The position numbers and the translations under genes were made by a program. 64,000 nt of DNA, taken from contig CAWBVA010000012.1 of the NCBI GenBank assembly GCA_963792125.1, forward strand, positions 310,001-374,000. The letters run 5' to 3'. Shown here one piece after another: positions 1 through 9,056 of this stretch. The notes beneath the pieces were generated by a model, which had not been told where the DNA came from, did not search any database, and saw only the letters and a list, made by a program, of their open reading frames with translations. The DNA is from Methanocella_A sp963792125. GTDB lineage: Archaea; Halobacteriota; Methanocellia; Methanocellales; Methanocellaceae. Numbering within the stretch: position 1 is the stretch's first letter; the number at the start of each line of letters is the position of its first letter.

Positions 1-345
1 CTTAACCAGATCGGTGAGCCCCGAGCGTAAATAGCCGACGTTGATGACCGCATCGATCTCACCTGCACCGTCTCCTGCAGCCGCCCTTGTCTCCTGTGCC
101 TTAGCCCATGCCGATGCGGAGCCGAACGGGAAGCCGACCACGGAGCAGACTGGTATGTCTGATGCGCCCGCACGGTCAAGCTCTTCGCGCGCGAACGATG
201 CCCAGCAGGAGGCCACGCATGCGGAAGCGAAGCCGTATTGAGCCGTCTCCTCGCACAGCCGCCTGACATCGTCTGCGGCCGCATCAGGGCGCAAAAGGGT
301 GTGATCGATTAGCTTTGCTATGCCGGCCGGTTTCAACGTTGTCAC
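1..345 (-). CDS. deoC: Deoxyribose-phosphate aldolase, N-terminal part (cut by window edge)
   Basis: This is the first 115 codons of a class I aldolase that interconverts 2-deoxyribose 5-phosphate with glyceraldehyde 3-phosphate and acetaldehyde. The reverse-strand protein shows family landmarks: the N-terminal LIDHTLL segment, the CVASCW segment, VVGFPFG and EIDAVINVG. The catalytic lysine lies beyond the window. The frame is open from GTG at 345, but TTG at 336 is better placed, since GGTGA lies five bases upstream of it. The gene follows the TPR gene on the same strand after an 8-base gap, so the two may be co-transcribed. Confidence 0.9.
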   Translation of the reverse strand, partial: MTTLKPAGIAKLIDHTLLRPDAAADDVRRLCEETAQYGFASACVASCWASFAREELDRAGASDIPVCSVVGFPFGSASAWAKAQETRAAAGDGAGEIDAVINVGYLRSGLTDLVK

Positions 346-353
346 CTGAAAAC

Positions 354-1463
354 TTACATGCTGGCGTTCATGCCGTCCTTGATCATCTCGAACACTCTGG
401 GGTCGAGCTCGATGGCCTTGTTGATACAGGCGGTCGCCTCGTCTTTCCGGCCCACGATGCCGAGAAGCAGACCTTTCCGGTACCAGGCTTCCACGTAGTC
501 CGGCTTGAGCATTATCGCCTTATCGAAGCAGTCAATCGCCTGCTCGCACTCGCTGGCCCGGCCCAGCAGCACGCCTTTCATGTACCATGAGACTGCGTTA
601 CAGGGGTCGATCTCGACGGCCTTTCCGTAACTCTCCACCGCGTCAGCGACCCGGGCCAGCATCTCCAGCGCCCATCCCCGGTAGAGCCAGAAGTCGGCGA
701 AATCGGGATATATTTCAATGGCTTTGTCGAAGGCATGTAGCGCGTCGTCGTAGCAGCCTTCCGTCAACAGCACCCGGCCACGCCCGTACCACGGGTCCGG
801 CAGCGACGGCTCGATGGCACAGGCCCGCTCGAAGCAAATCAGCGTCGCCTGCCGGTCACCCATTGCCGCCAGCGCCTCGCCCTTGCCGCACCAGGCGCGG
901 GCGTGCTCACTGTTGATCTCGATGGCCCGGTCGAAGGAGCGGACGGCACGTTCGTAGGTCTCCAGCATGGACTCGCAGGTGCCCCGGTGATACCATATGT
1001 CGGCGTTGAACGGCTCCAGATCGATGCACTTCTCCAGGCACAGCAGCGCCTCCTCGAGCTCGCCGAGCTGCGACAGCGCCCTCGCCCGGCCGTACCAGGC
1101 CATGGTGTATTTGCCGTCGATCCTGATCGCGTTCAGGCACGCCTGGGCTTCGTCCTCATGCATGTTCAGCCGCCGGAACAGCAGGCTCTTGCTGTACCAG
1201 AACTTCGGGTTCCCGGGCGCCAGCTCCGAGGCCTTCTCCAGGCACTGGAAAGCCTCCTCCAGGTGGCCCGTCTCCATGAGCACCAGGCCCTTGCAGTTGT
1301 AGGCTTCTGCGTATTCCGGGTCCAGGCGGATGGCAAAGTCGAAGAACTGGACCGACTCCTGCAGCTTGCCGGCGCTCACCGCCTCCAGCCCCACCCCGAG
1401 TACCTCCCCCGGCCGCGGCATCTGCCCTGCCACGGCTTCGTTCTTCTGGCGCTCTCCTGTCAT
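354..1463 (-). CDS. Tetratricopeptide repeat protein
   Basis: A soluble protein of 369 residues made almost entirely of about ten consecutive 34-residue TPR units. The recurring signature is W-Y/F-x-(R/K)-G...A...(F/L)-x-K-A-(I/L)-x-(I/L)-x-P, for example AWYGRARALSQLGELEEAL. TPR arrays are protein-binding scaffolds, and nothing in the sequence shows the partner. The start is taken at ATG 1463; a TTG six bases upstream is in frame but has no better ribosome site. It sits upstream of deoC and is divergent from ilvE. There is no signal peptide or membrane segment. Confidence 0.85.
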   Translation of the reverse strand: MTGERQKNEAVAGQMPRPGEVLGVGLEAVSAGKLQESVQFFDFAIRLDPEYAEAYNCKGLVLMETGHLEEAFQCLEKASELAPGNPKFWYSKSLLFRRLNMHEDEAQACLNAIRIDGKYTMAWYGRARALSQLGELEEALLCLEKCIDLEPFNADIWYHRGTCESMLETYERAVRSFDRAIEINSEHARAWCGKGEALAAMGDRQATLICFERACAIEPSLPDPWYGRGRVLLTEGCYDDALHAFDKAIEIYPDFADFWLYRGWALEMLARVADAVESYGKAVEIDPCNAVSWYMKGVLLGRASECEQAIDCFDKAIMLKPDYVEAWYRKGLLLGIVGRKDEATACINKAIELDPRVFEMIKDGMNASM

Positions 1464-1580
1464 CTGCAATACCCGAATTTAAATAATATTGCATACGCAT
1501 GGTTTATAGGCTTTCCCGCTGTGCCGTCCGTGTCAATGTATAACATAACCCTTATATTATAGGGCGCAGATATTGCTTGG

Positions 1581-2462
1581 GTGTTTACGACGACCGAATA
1601 CATCTATATCGACGGCAAGTTCTACGACAGGGCTGATGCTAAAATATCGGTTTTTGATCACGGCTTACTATATGGCGACGGCGTGTTCGAGGGAATCCGG
1701 GCATACAATGGCCGGGTGTTCCGGCTGGACGAGCATGTCGACCGGATGTATGACGGGGCCAGGGCAATCATGCTGCAGCCGCCCCTGAGCAAAGAGGAGA
1801 TGAAGAAAGCGATCATCGCCACGCTGAAGAAGAACAAGCTCACGGACGCCTATATACGGCCGATCATCACGCGGGGCGTGGGCGACCTGGGGCTGGACCC
1901 CAGAAAGTGCCCGAAGGCCAGTGTCATCATCATCGCAGTATACTGGGGCGCCATGTACGGCGACCTGTACGAAAAGGGTCTGACAGCGGTATCAGTGAGC
2001 GTCCGCAGAAATGCGTCTGAAGCGCTGCCCACCAACATCAAGTCGCTGAACTACCTGAACAACATCCTCGCCAAGATCGAGGCCAACGAGAAGGGCGGCG
2101 ACGAGGCGGTCATCTTCGACACCCGCGGGAACATCGCAGAAGGCTCAGGCGACAACATCTTCATTATCAAGGGTGGCAAGATCTTCACCCCGCCGGTCCT
2201 CCAGAACCTGAACGGCATCACCAGGGCCTGCGTGGTCGAGCTGTGCCCGAAGCTGAAGATACCCATCTGCGACCAGAACCTTGGCTACTTCGACATGTAC
2301 ACCGCAGACGAGGTCTTCGTTACCGGAACGGCGGCGGAGATAGCGCCCATCACGAAGATCGACGGCCGCATCATCGGCGACGGCAAGCCGGGGCCGATCA
2401 CGAAGAAGCTCATGGCGGCTTACAAGAAGCTGACCCAGACGACGGGCACGCCGATAAAATAA
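1581..2462 (+). CDS. ilvE: Branched-chain amino acid aminotransferase
   Basis: A PLP-dependent fold-type IV transaminase of 293 residues, the usual length. It carries out the last step of valine, leucine and isoleucine synthesis using glutamate. Visible motifs are FDHGLLYGDGVFEGIR near the N-terminus, the PLP lysine in NIKSLNYLNN (about K154), and EGSGDNIF and VTGTAAEI in the cofactor-binding half. It starts with GTG at 1581. A run of six T at 2477-2482 just after the stop could terminate transcription. D-amino-acid transaminase and aminodeoxychorismate lyase are relatives, but the length and the N-terminal motif favour IlvE. Confidence 0.93.
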   Translation: MFTTTEYIYIDGKFYDRADAKISVFDHGLLYGDGVFEGIRAYNGRVFRLDEHVDRMYDGARAIMLQPPLSKEEMKKAIIATLKKNKLTDAYIRPIITRGVGDLGLDPRKCPKASVIIIAVYWGAMYGDLYEKGLTAVSVSVRRNASEALPTNIKSLNYLNNILAKIEANEKGGDEAVIFDTRGNIAEGSGDNIFIIKGGKIFTPPVLQNLNGITRACVVELCPKLKIPICDQNLGYFDMYTADEVFVTGTAAEIAPITKIDGRIIGDGKPGPITKKLMAAYKKLTQTTGTPIK

Positions 2463-2783
2463 GCGCCCGTCACCACTTTTTTAAATTTTCAGACTCTTCT
2501 AAATTTTTGATATCGTAAATGGCATATGCTGGCACGCACTACGCTGCGCTTGCGGCCACAAAGACACAAAAACGCAGAAGAAACCATTTTTATGCCTGAC
2601 AGTAGTCTCTCGCCGCTGCCGTCTGCTTGCGCGCGCGTGGGCGGGCATGCGGGCACCTGCCCTGGCACCATCAATCCATCGACTTCTTGCCGGGAGAGTG
2701 CAAGATTTATACACTATGCGCCCGATAGTAGTGGATATACGGCGCCAGCCCCGGAGCACGGCTGATGCCACATGAGAGGCGTG
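2463..2783. other. Intergenic gap with possible terminator, repeat fragment and promoter
   Basis: No convincing gene is present. The gap holds the T-run after ilvE (2477-2482), a short piece at about 2553-2575 (GGCCACAAAGACACAAA) that matches the arm units of the long inverted repeats elsewhere in the window, and a TATA-like element at 2706-2712 that would serve the next gene. Confidence 0.5.
2706..2712 (+). promoter_or_regulatory. TATA box for the antiporter-like membrane subunit gene
   Basis: TTTATAC lies about 75 bases upstream of the chosen start codon, implying transcription beginning near 2735 and a leader of about 45 bases. The spacing and composition suit an archaeal promoter. Supported by sequence only. 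Confidence 0.45.
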
Positions 2784-4268
2784 ATGTACGAGTTCCTTGC
2801 ACTTAGCCCGGTCATATTCCCGGTCGTCGGAGCGCTAATCGCCCTCGTGATCTACGATCGCTTCAAGCAGTTTTTTGAGCCTTTCATCGTAGGATACTCG
2901 GCGCTGCTCTTCATCTTCGAGTTCGCTTACCTGCTGATGCTCCAGTCAGGCAGCATCAAGCCGCTGGCCTATGACTTCATCGTGCTGGACGCGCCGGGCA
3001 TGGTGATCACCTGCCTGGTCAGCTTCCTGGGCACGCTGGTCATGTTCTACTCCTTCACCTACAAGGACCGTGCCACTTACGACAGCACCTACTTCGTCAC
3101 CTACATGATCCTCATGGGCGTGATGGCCGGGCTGGCCAACACCTACAACGTGATCGTAATGCTTGTCCTGCTGGAGGCGGCGACCGTGTTCAGTGGCGTG
3201 CTCATACTCTTCGGCCGGACCAAACGAGCCATCAATGCGACCACCATCTACCTGACGATCAGCATCATCGAAGTGCTGCTGGTCCTCTACGGCGCTTTCG
3301 TACTGTACAACCATACGGGCTCCCTCAACGTGATCGACGGCCTGAACATGATACCTGACAGCGACAAGATGCTGCTGGCATTCCTGTTCCTCTTCGGCTT
3401 CGGCACCAAGGCCGGCGTAATACCGCTGAGCCTGATCTGGCTGCCGCCGGCCCACGCCGAGGCTCCGCCGCCCATCAGCGCCACCATGTCCGGCATACTG
3501 GTGAAGGCTGCGATCATTGCCATGGCCAAATCGGTCTACCCCTTCGTCTTCGCATCGGGCGCGGAAACGATAGCGATGGCCATTGTCGTCATCGGCATTC
3601 TCGGCATCCTGATAGGCGTGATCATGGCGCTGCTGCAGGAAGACCTGAAACGCCTGCTGGCCTACCATACCGTCAGCCAGATCGGCTACGTGCTGGTCGG
3701 CCTGGGCATCGGCTGCCTGTTCGCCCTCGGGAGCGACTGGGACGCCATAGCAAAGGAAGGCGTCTACGGCGCGATCTTCCACATTACGAACCACATGCTC
3801 TTCAAGGGCGGCCTGTTCCTTGTCTCGGGCGCGCTAATCCTGCGGGTGAACACCCGCCGGATGCATAAGATGGGCGGGCTGCTGAAGCAGATGCCTGTGA
3901 CTGCGATCTGTTTCCTGGTCATGTCCCTGGCCATGTCCGGGCTGCCGCTCCTGAACGGGTTCGCGAGCAAGGAGGCAATCCGCGAGGCGACGGCCGCCGC
4001 TATCCCGTTATGGTCGGGCTACGAGTGGATGGGATACCTGCAGATACTGGGCAGCATACTGACCTTCATCTGCCTGATACACGCGTTCTACGTCATCTTC
4101 ATGGGCAAGCCGATGGAAGGGGCCGAGAAAGTCACGGACCCGCCCCTGTACATGCTGCTGCCCATCGTGCTCATGGCGGCACTGTGCATCGTTATCGGCC
4201 TGTTCCCCGGCACGGTCTCGGATATACTCCGGTTCGCCGCGGACGCACTGCTGCATATGGGGGCATGA
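2784..4268 (+). CDS. NuoL/M/N-type proton-translocating membrane subunit (hydrogenase type)
   Basis: A very hydrophobic protein of about 494 residues with 13-14 predicted membrane helices, of the family shared by complex I NuoL/M/N, Mrp antiporters and membrane-bound hydrogenases (HyfB, EchA, EhbF, MbhH). Diagnostic features are the mid-membrane lysines in FGTKAGVIPL and SGILVKAA and the LPPAHAEAPPPISA loop. ATG 2784 is preceded by GAGAGG; ATG 2772 and GTG 2781 are in-frame alternatives. The downstream gene overlaps it by four bases and encodes a hydrogenase maturation protease, which argues for a hydrogenase role rather than an Mrp antiporter. No other complex subunit is adjacent; the group 4 cluster at 48.8-54.3 kb lacks such a subunit. 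Confidence 0.85.
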   Translation: MYEFLALSPVIFPVVGALIALVIYDRFKQFFEPFIVGYSALLFIFEFAYLLMLQSGSIKPLAYDFIVLDAPGMVITCLVSFLGTLVMFYSFTYKDRATYDSTYFVTYMILMGVMAGLANTYNVIVMLVLLEAATVFSGVLILFGRTKRAINATTIYLTISIIEVLLVLYGAFVLYNHTGSLNVIDGLNMIPDSDKMLLAFLFLFGFGTKAGVIPLSLIWLPPAHAEAPPPISATMSGILVKAAIIAMAKSVYPFVFASGAETIAMAIVVIGILGILIGVIMALLQEDLKRLLAYHTVSQIGYVLVGLGIGCLFALGSDWDAIAKEGVYGAIFHITNHMLFKGGLFLVSGALILRVNTRRMHKMGGLLKQMPVTAICFLVMSLAMSGLPLLNGFASKEAIREATAAAIPLWSGYEWMGYLQILGSILTFICLIHAFYVIFMGKPMEGAEKVTDPPLYMLLPIVLMAALCIVIGLFPGTVSDILRFAADALLHMGA

Positions 4269-4762
4269 GCCTGGACCGCTTTAAAGAGCTCGAAAGGAAG
4301 CTCGAGACGAGGATCGGCAGTCTGCCGCCGGATAAAATTGTATTTGTGGGAGTCGGTAACCGGTCCCGGGGTGACGACGCTGTCGGGCCAATGCTGGTCG
4401 ATATGCTGGCGGACTATGCGCCACACGCTATCGATGCAGGGCCTTCTCCGGAGAACGTCACAGGAGCAATAAAGAAACTAAAGCCTGCAGCTATTGTTTT
4501 TATCGATGCTTTGCTTTTCAAAGACCTGGCGCCCGGCATACCACATATCGTGGAGATCGATGACATACGGCACCTCGGTGAGTCGACGCATACGCTCTCG
4601 CTCGACGTCATCATGGAGTACCTGAAGACAGAGACAGGCGCCGATGTATTCATGATCGGAGTTCAGCCTGCCAGGATTAAGGAAGGAGAAGGATTATCCC
4701 ATGGCATTGAAGAGTCGCTTGAAGAAATTGTCGCGGCTATCATGCATGCGATAAAGATCTAG
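4265..4762 (+). CDS. Hydrogenase maturation endopeptidase (HycI/HyaD family)
   Basis: A nickel-sensing protease that removes the C-terminal tail of a [NiFe]-hydrogenase large subunit after metal insertion. The 165 residues contain the family signature GVGNRSRGDDAVG near residue 32, whose acidic residue binds nickel, followed by IDAGPSPEN, FIDALLF and the histidine-bearing HTLSLDVI segment. ATG 4265 overlaps the previous stop as ATGA, so the two genes are translationally coupled. Two hydrogenase large subunits lie in this window. Which one it processes cannot be told; the pairing with an antiporter-like subunit favours the membrane-bound group 4 enzyme. Confidence 0.88.
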   Translation: MSLDRFKELERKLETRIGSLPPDKIVFVGVGNRSRGDDAVGPMLVDMLADYAPHAIDAGPSPENVTGAIKKLKPAAIVFIDALLFKDLAPGIPHIVEIDDIRHLGESTHTLSLDVIMEYLKTETGADVFMIGVQPARIKEGEGLSHGIEESLEEIVAAIMHAIKI

Positions 4763-4766
4763 AAAA

Positions 4767-5032
4767 TCAGCGTACATCAAAGCCCCTGTGCCCGGAATGC
4801 CCGATCTCCGCGACCTTGACGTCCCGTACCTCGGCCGCCATCGGGCCCTGCCTGATCAGCTCCAGCAGCTTGTCGATCTGGTGCTCGTCGCCCTCCAGCA
4901 CCGCATGTACTTTACCGTCGCCGGGTTCTCGACGTAGCCTTTCACGCCCAGCATGAGGGCGTTTTTCTTCGTGTACGCCCGGAACCCGACACGCTGGACT
5001 CGCCCTGCTATGGTCACGTCTATGGCCTTCAT
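4767..5032 (-). CDS. acyP: Acylphosphatase (interrupted by one frameshift)
   Basis: A small enzyme (about 88 residues) hydrolysing acyl phosphates. The N-terminal half shows GRVQRVGFRAYTKKNA, with the phosphate-binding arginine, and LGVKGYVENP. The other half (GDGKVHAVLEGDE, then HSGHRGFDVR) continues in a different frame, because one base is missing near 4921 within a C/G run. The restored protein has normal length and all key residues, so a sequence error is likelier than a pseudogene. It starts at ATG 5032 and ends close to the convergent protease gene. Confidence 0.85.
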
Positions 5033-5073
5033 GGCGCCTCAAAATAGAGCAAGGGCGTCAAGCCCCTGCTATT

Positions 5074-6135
5074 CTACTGCGGCGGGGTCAGCTTCCACGG
5101 GTTCCAGTTGCCGATGCCCATGGCCTTGTTGGTCTTCGCGATGGACTTCATGTTGTCCTTCTCGATGCCAGTCATGGCCCGGATGCAGTCGATGTTCTCC
5201 GGGACGACGTCCGACTCCTGGTGGATGCCCTGGAACAGGTTCAGCTCGCCTTCGGCGTCGACGGTCACGGATTCCTCCCAGATGGCGTTCTCCATGATGT
5301 CGTTCCTGGGACGGCCCAGCTCGCGGCCGAACTCGATGACGTCCGCCGTCGACTTGATGTTCATCCACGACGGGATGAGCCACAGCCGGGGCCAGGGCTT
5401 CATCGCGGCGAGAACATCGTCCTTGCTCGCCTGCTTCTTCAGGGTCATGTTCACGAAGTGCATGTGCATCAGCGTGGTCGGCACCTTGACCGCCGACGTG
5501 ACGATGGGCAGGTTGTGCAGCACGGTCTGTACGTCCGGGCCGTGGTGCGACGGCAGGTGAATCGGGTCGGGCACGATGGCGTTCATTGGCCCGCGCTTGA
5601 TGTCGTTCGGGTCGCCGCCGCGGCGTATGAGGATGACACGGGCCTTCTTTATGCCGATGGCCTTGTCCATCGCGTACAGCAGCCTGCACAGGCCGGTGGT
5701 GTTGCACGATACTACGCGCACGAACTGCTTGCCGACCGCCTCGTTATAGTTGGCTGCCGCGTTGAAGGACGTGCCTGCGACTTCGTGCTCCTCGCCGCCC
5801 TGGAAGATGGCGGGCTTCTTGAGCTGCTCGTACAGCTTCTTGTTCTCCTCTCCGATGCCTTCAGGGGCACAGTCGACGATGATGTCGGCCTTCTTGATCA
5901 TTTCCTGGTTCGAGCCGGAGATGGAAAGCCCTGCCGCCTTGAACTTGGACTCCGCCTTGGACGGGTCCACGGCATAGATGGGAAAGCCCTTCTTTGCCGC
6001 GACGTACGCCTCATAGTCGGGCTTGGTCTTGGCGATTCCTACCAGCGTCATGTCGTCCTGTCTCATCACGGCGTCGGCGACGCGTTTGCCGATGGTGCCG
6101 TATCCGTTGAGCGCAACTTTGATTTTGTCTGCCAT
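5074..6135 (-). CDS. gap: Glyceraldehyde-3-phosphate dehydrogenase, archaeal type II
   Basis: This enzyme interconverts glyceraldehyde 3-phosphate and 1,3-bisphosphoglycerate with NAD(P), in gluconeogenesis and glycolysis. The 353 residues begin with the Rossmann motif NGYGTIGKR (11-18) and carry the catalytic cysteine C144 in SCNTTGLCR. Archaeal-type segments such as RRGGDPNDIKRGP, PSHHGPDVQTV and PTTLMHMH follow. The start ATG 6135 is preceded by GAGAGGT. An AT-rich stretch at about 6170-6235 probably holds its promoter. It is slightly longer than the usual ~337-345 residues because of its C-terminal tail. Confidence 0.95.
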   Translation of the reverse strand: MADKIKVALNGYGTIGKRVADAVMRQDDMTLVGIAKTKPDYEAYVAAKKGFPIYAVDPSKAESKFKAAGLSISGSNQEMIKKADIIVDCAPEGIGEENKKLYEQLKKPAIFQGGEEHEVAGTSFNAAANYNEAVGKQFVRVVSCNTTGLCRLLYAMDKAIGIKKARVILIRRGGDPNDIKRGPMNAIVPDPIHLPSHHGPDVQTVLHNLPIVTSAVKVPTTLMHMHFVNMTLKKQASKDDVLAAMKPWPRLWLIPSWMNIKSTADVIEFGRELGRPRNDIMENAIWEESVTVDAEGELNLFQGIHQESDVVPENIDCIRAMTGIEKDNMKSIAKTNKAMGIGNWNPWKLTPPQ

Positions 6136-6336
6136 GGTGAATACCTCTCAAAATTATAATTTTATGGTTATAATATTCTGCCTATAATAGATACCTCTTA
6201 AATAATAGTTTACGGGCTTTATATTATATTTTGCTAAAAAGCGCAAGGAGAGTATGACCGGGTAGTAATAGACTCGCGTGCCGGACAGGGACGTCCATAA
6301 AGGCATTTATAGGAAGACGTCGCTATTCCCTCTGGT

Positions 6337-6900
6337 ATGCCCGGTGTAAAAAGATTCATCTTTGACGCAATAATGGTCGTTTATATCATAATCGCCATTT
6401 CCATTTTCCTGCCGTGGCTACTACTATCCATCGCGCCCCACTTCAGCCTGTTCCTGAGCATCACAGACTTCCTCAACTGGTTCTACTCGCATCTATGCCA
6501 CCAGCTTTCGTTCCGGACATTTTATTTCGACGGGATCAAGATGCCGGTCTGCGCGCGGGATGTCTCGATATACATCGCCACCGCGCTGGGGCTCGTCTAT
6601 TTCCGGCTGAAAGGCTACGGGGAGAAAGAGTTCAAGATCAACTACGTCCTCACCGTGCTCCTGTTCCTGCCGACGGCCCTCGACGGGTTCACCCAGCTGT
6701 TCGGCTGGCGGGAGAGCACCAACCTGCTGCGTCTCGTCACGGGCTTCCCATACGGCATCGGCTACGCATATCTCATCGTCTGGGTGCTGCCGTTCATCTT
6801 TTTACTCGCCACACTGATAGGCGCGATATTGAAGAACAGAGAGACTGAGGCGGACGATTTGATCCTGCGCGTGAAAAAGATGGTGTGGCCGATCATTTAG
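6337..6900 (+). CDS. DUF2085 family membrane protein (first of a convergent pair)
   Basis: A 187-residue protein with four to five predicted membrane helices. DUF2085 signatures are present: SHLCHQLSFRTFYFDG, the cysteine in MPVCARDVSIY, and DGFTQLFGWRESTNLLR with VTGFPYG. The family's function is unknown; the conserved Cys/His positions suggest metal or redox chemistry in the membrane, but that is inference. A paralogue lies head-to-tail in convergent orientation at 6988-7608. The second cysteine of the usual CxRC motif is an aspartate here (CARD), unlike the paralogue (CSRC). Confidence 0.8.
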   Translation: MPGVKRFIFDAIMVVYIIIAISIFLPWLLLSIAPHFSLFLSITDFLNWFYSHLCHQLSFRTFYFDGIKMPVCARDVSIYIATALGLVYFRLKGYGEKEFKINYVLTVLLFLPTALDGFTQLFGWRESTNLLRLVTGFPYGIGYAYLIVWVLPFIFLLATLIGAILKNRETEADDLILRVKKMVWPII

Positions 6901-6987
6901 ATAATGCCATCATATGCGCACCGGACGGTCGGGTGGCAGCGTCGTCGGCCATGCCTGCCGACCACGCTATAATGACAGTAAAAAAAA

Positions 6988-7608
6988 TTATTGTTTAGCC
7001 GCCGGGCCCTGATCGTTGCCAGCCGGGACATCTTTTTTAACAGGGGCATGCACGTCACCGCTGAATATCTCCTGCAGGTACGGAAGGACGTACAACGCGC
7101 TGGCCAGCCCGAAGATGGCGCCAGTGATGACACGCAGCTCGTTGGTGCTCTCGACCATCCAGATGATCTGCCACCCGGGCCCTATGGCGCGGGGTAAGGC
7201 GACGCCGAACAGCTGTGCGAAACCATCGATGGCCATGGGCACGCAGAGTACGACGAACCAGACTAGGCTCCAGATCTTGAGCTTCGTCCGGATGAAGGCG
7301 AACGCGACACATCCCATGAGGAACGCGGCGTATATAGCGAAGCACCTGGAGCAGACGGCCATTTCGTACCCTTCCATGAACAGGGACCGCTCCGGGAGCT
7401 GGTGGCAGGTCGCATGATAAGCAGTAAGGATGATGCCTGCGATCGACTGGAGTGTCGGGTTGCCGGTGGCCATCATGACGGGGTACCCTACGATGGGCAG
7501 GATGAAAATGACTGTCATCGCGATGAGGACCGCGAGCCAGTGACGCACAAAGAAATATGCCAGCCTGATCAGTAGTTTATCCGACCTGATTCTCCACGAT
7601 AAGGACAC
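6988..7608 (-). CDS. DUF2085 family membrane protein (second of a convergent pair)
   Basis: A 206-residue membrane protein of the same family as its convergent neighbour. It has the complete signature CHQLPERSLFMEG, MAVCSRCFAIY, then AIDGFAQLFGV and ESTNELRVITG. A hydrophobic helix near residues 24-45 precedes the domain, and the C-terminus is a charged cytoplasmic-looking tail (VKKDVPAGNDQG). The two proteins share only family motifs, so the duplication is old. Function unknown. Confidence 0.8.
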   Translation of the reverse strand: MSLSWRIRSDKLLIRLAYFFVRHWLAVLIAMTVIFILPIVGYPVMMATGNPTLQSIAGIILTAYHATCHQLPERSLFMEGYEMAVCSRCFAIYAAFLMGCVAFAFIRTKLKIWSLVWFVVLCVPMAIDGFAQLFGVALPRAIGPGWQIIWMVESTNELRVITGAIFGLASALYVLPYLQEIFSGDVHAPVKKDVPAGNDQGPAAKQ

Positions 7609-7669
7609 CGACGATCGGAAGGCAATGATAGTTTATATCTTTAATGCTATCGACAGACAGGGGAACCGG

Positions 7670-8819
7670 TCACTGGTCGGTGGTGCCAGTCTCCTCGTGT
7701 CGCGCCCGGGACAACTCGGGCAGCACAGTGGAGAAGTAGTTGGTGAGCAGCACCAGCACGATCGCGCCGAGGAAGATGCCGGAGATGCCGAATACCAGCG
7801 GGCCGATGATGTAGGCGAACATGAGCAGGCCGGTGTTTACCTTTCCCCGGGCCAGGTAGGGACCCGACAACGAATCCGGGCAGCGTCGTGACGAAGATGA
7901 AGATGAACAGGAACTCGAAGATGAAGAAGCCGATGTTCGGGAACAGCGCCCCGGCAGACAGGCTGTTCACGATCAGGTAGAGCGTCAGCGGCCCGACGAC
8001 CAGCCACATGCCGACGATCGGGATCAGCGCGCAGACGCCTGTCAGGATGCCCAGCAGGATCGGCGAGGGTATCTGCAGCGAGGGAGGTGCGAACATGTTC
8101 AGCGCCTGGTAGGCGATGACCGCGATGATGGCGAAGAACACGATGCTCAGCAGGTTGCTGAAGAATATTTTCTGCAGGTCGGCGTCCACGTTTCCGGCAT
8201 AGCGCCTGAAGAGGCCGTTATGCTCGTCTACAAGGCCCGGGAAGGTCTTCGCGAACCATGCCCTGATGCTCTCTTCATCTTTCAGCAGCGTGAACGCGAT
8301 GAAGAAGATGATGAACATCTTGAACAACAGGTCGGCGATAGTCGCGCCGGTCGCGATGACGAGCGCCTGCAATACCGGGAGCGACCCGGAATAGCTGGAA
8401 ATGGTCTTGTACCAGTTCTGGCTGGTGATGTCCCCGATGTTCAGGGTGCCGCTGGTCAGGTTCTGCTGTAGCCTGGTGAACTCGGCGCTCGCGGTGGCAA
8501 GCGGCCCAGCCGGTATGGCAGCGGCAAGGCCGGTGTCGTTGATGACAGACATCAGCTGCGAGATGCCGAACAGCAGCGTGTACGAGATGATGAGAATCAG
8601 CGGGAGCGCGAGCACCAGCAGGCTGATCGTGACTGCCAGCCCGTCGTTCTTTATGTACTTCTGCACCTTTCGCTTGATCGGCCTGGTGATGTAGTAGACG
8701 AAGATCGCATAGACAAACACGTCAAGGAACGGCCTCATGATCCAGAGCAGGAGCAGGACGAGCGCAATCCCTAATATCAGCCACTTGGCATTATAGGCCC
8801 TTTCCAGTAAGCCGGTCAT
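7670..8819 (-). CDS. AI-2E family (PerM/UPF0118) transporter, one frameshift
   Basis: A polytopic membrane protein of about 383 residues related to PerM/YdiK/TqsA exporters, whose substrates in archaea are unknown. The sequence starts MTGLLERAYNAKWLIL, has paired N-terminal helices, a central soluble segment (FAKTFPGLVDEHNGL), and the conserved ILLGILTGVCALIPIVGMW region. The final helices (VNTGLLMFAYIIGPLVFGI) continue in another frame because of a one-base error near 7870-7885, within a C/G run. The restored C-terminus ends at 7670. All family segments are present, so the gene is probably intact in the organism. Confidence 0.82.
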
Positions 8820-8827
8820 TACAGGAT

Positions 8828-8837
8828 AATATATTTA
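8828..8837 (+). promoter_or_regulatory. TATA box for the small zinc-ribbon gene
   Basis: AATATATTTA ends 27 bases before the ATG at 8865, the distance expected when the message starts at or just before the initiation codon (leaderless or near-leaderless). Confidence 0.5.
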
Positions 8838-8864
8838 TGAGACTAAAAACCTTATCTTATCACC

Positions 8865-9056
8865 ATGAGCGACTTCTTCAAGGGGAAAAAGTGCGAAATT
8901 TGCGGGAAGCCTGCGACCCGCGCCCACTTCGGGCGGCTGCTCTGTGACTCGAACGAGTGTCTTTGCGAGGCCCGGGAGACGAAGGAGTGCATAGGCAAGA
9001 CCATGAAGCCCGGTGGCACTGTGAGCGCACAGGATTTGATGAAGGGAAGAAAATAA
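8865..9056 (+). CDS. Small cysteine-rich protein, probable zinc ribbon
   Basis: A 63-residue protein with CEICGKPATR, then CDSNECLCEARETKEC. The spacing suggests one zinc-binding site built from CxxC and a downstream Cys pair, with extra cysteines. No enzymatic domain fits in this length. A TATA box sits at the right distance for leaderless transcription, which supports real expression. It stands alone between the divergent permease gene and the vapBC region. Function not recognised. Confidence 0.6.
   Translation: MSDFFKGKKCEICGKPATRAHFGRLLCDSNECLCEARETKECIGKTMKPGGTVSAQDLMKGRK

Noticed and set aside
2520..2770. Small frames in the gap before the antiporter-like gene
   Set aside because: Both strands have short frames, but they overlap the repeat fragment and promoter and show no domain or ribosome site.
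5221..6159. 312-codon forward frame opposite gap
   Set aside because: It mirrors the well-identified GAPDH gene, is rich in Arg/His/Val as expected for an antisense shadow of GC-rich coding DNA, and has no domain.
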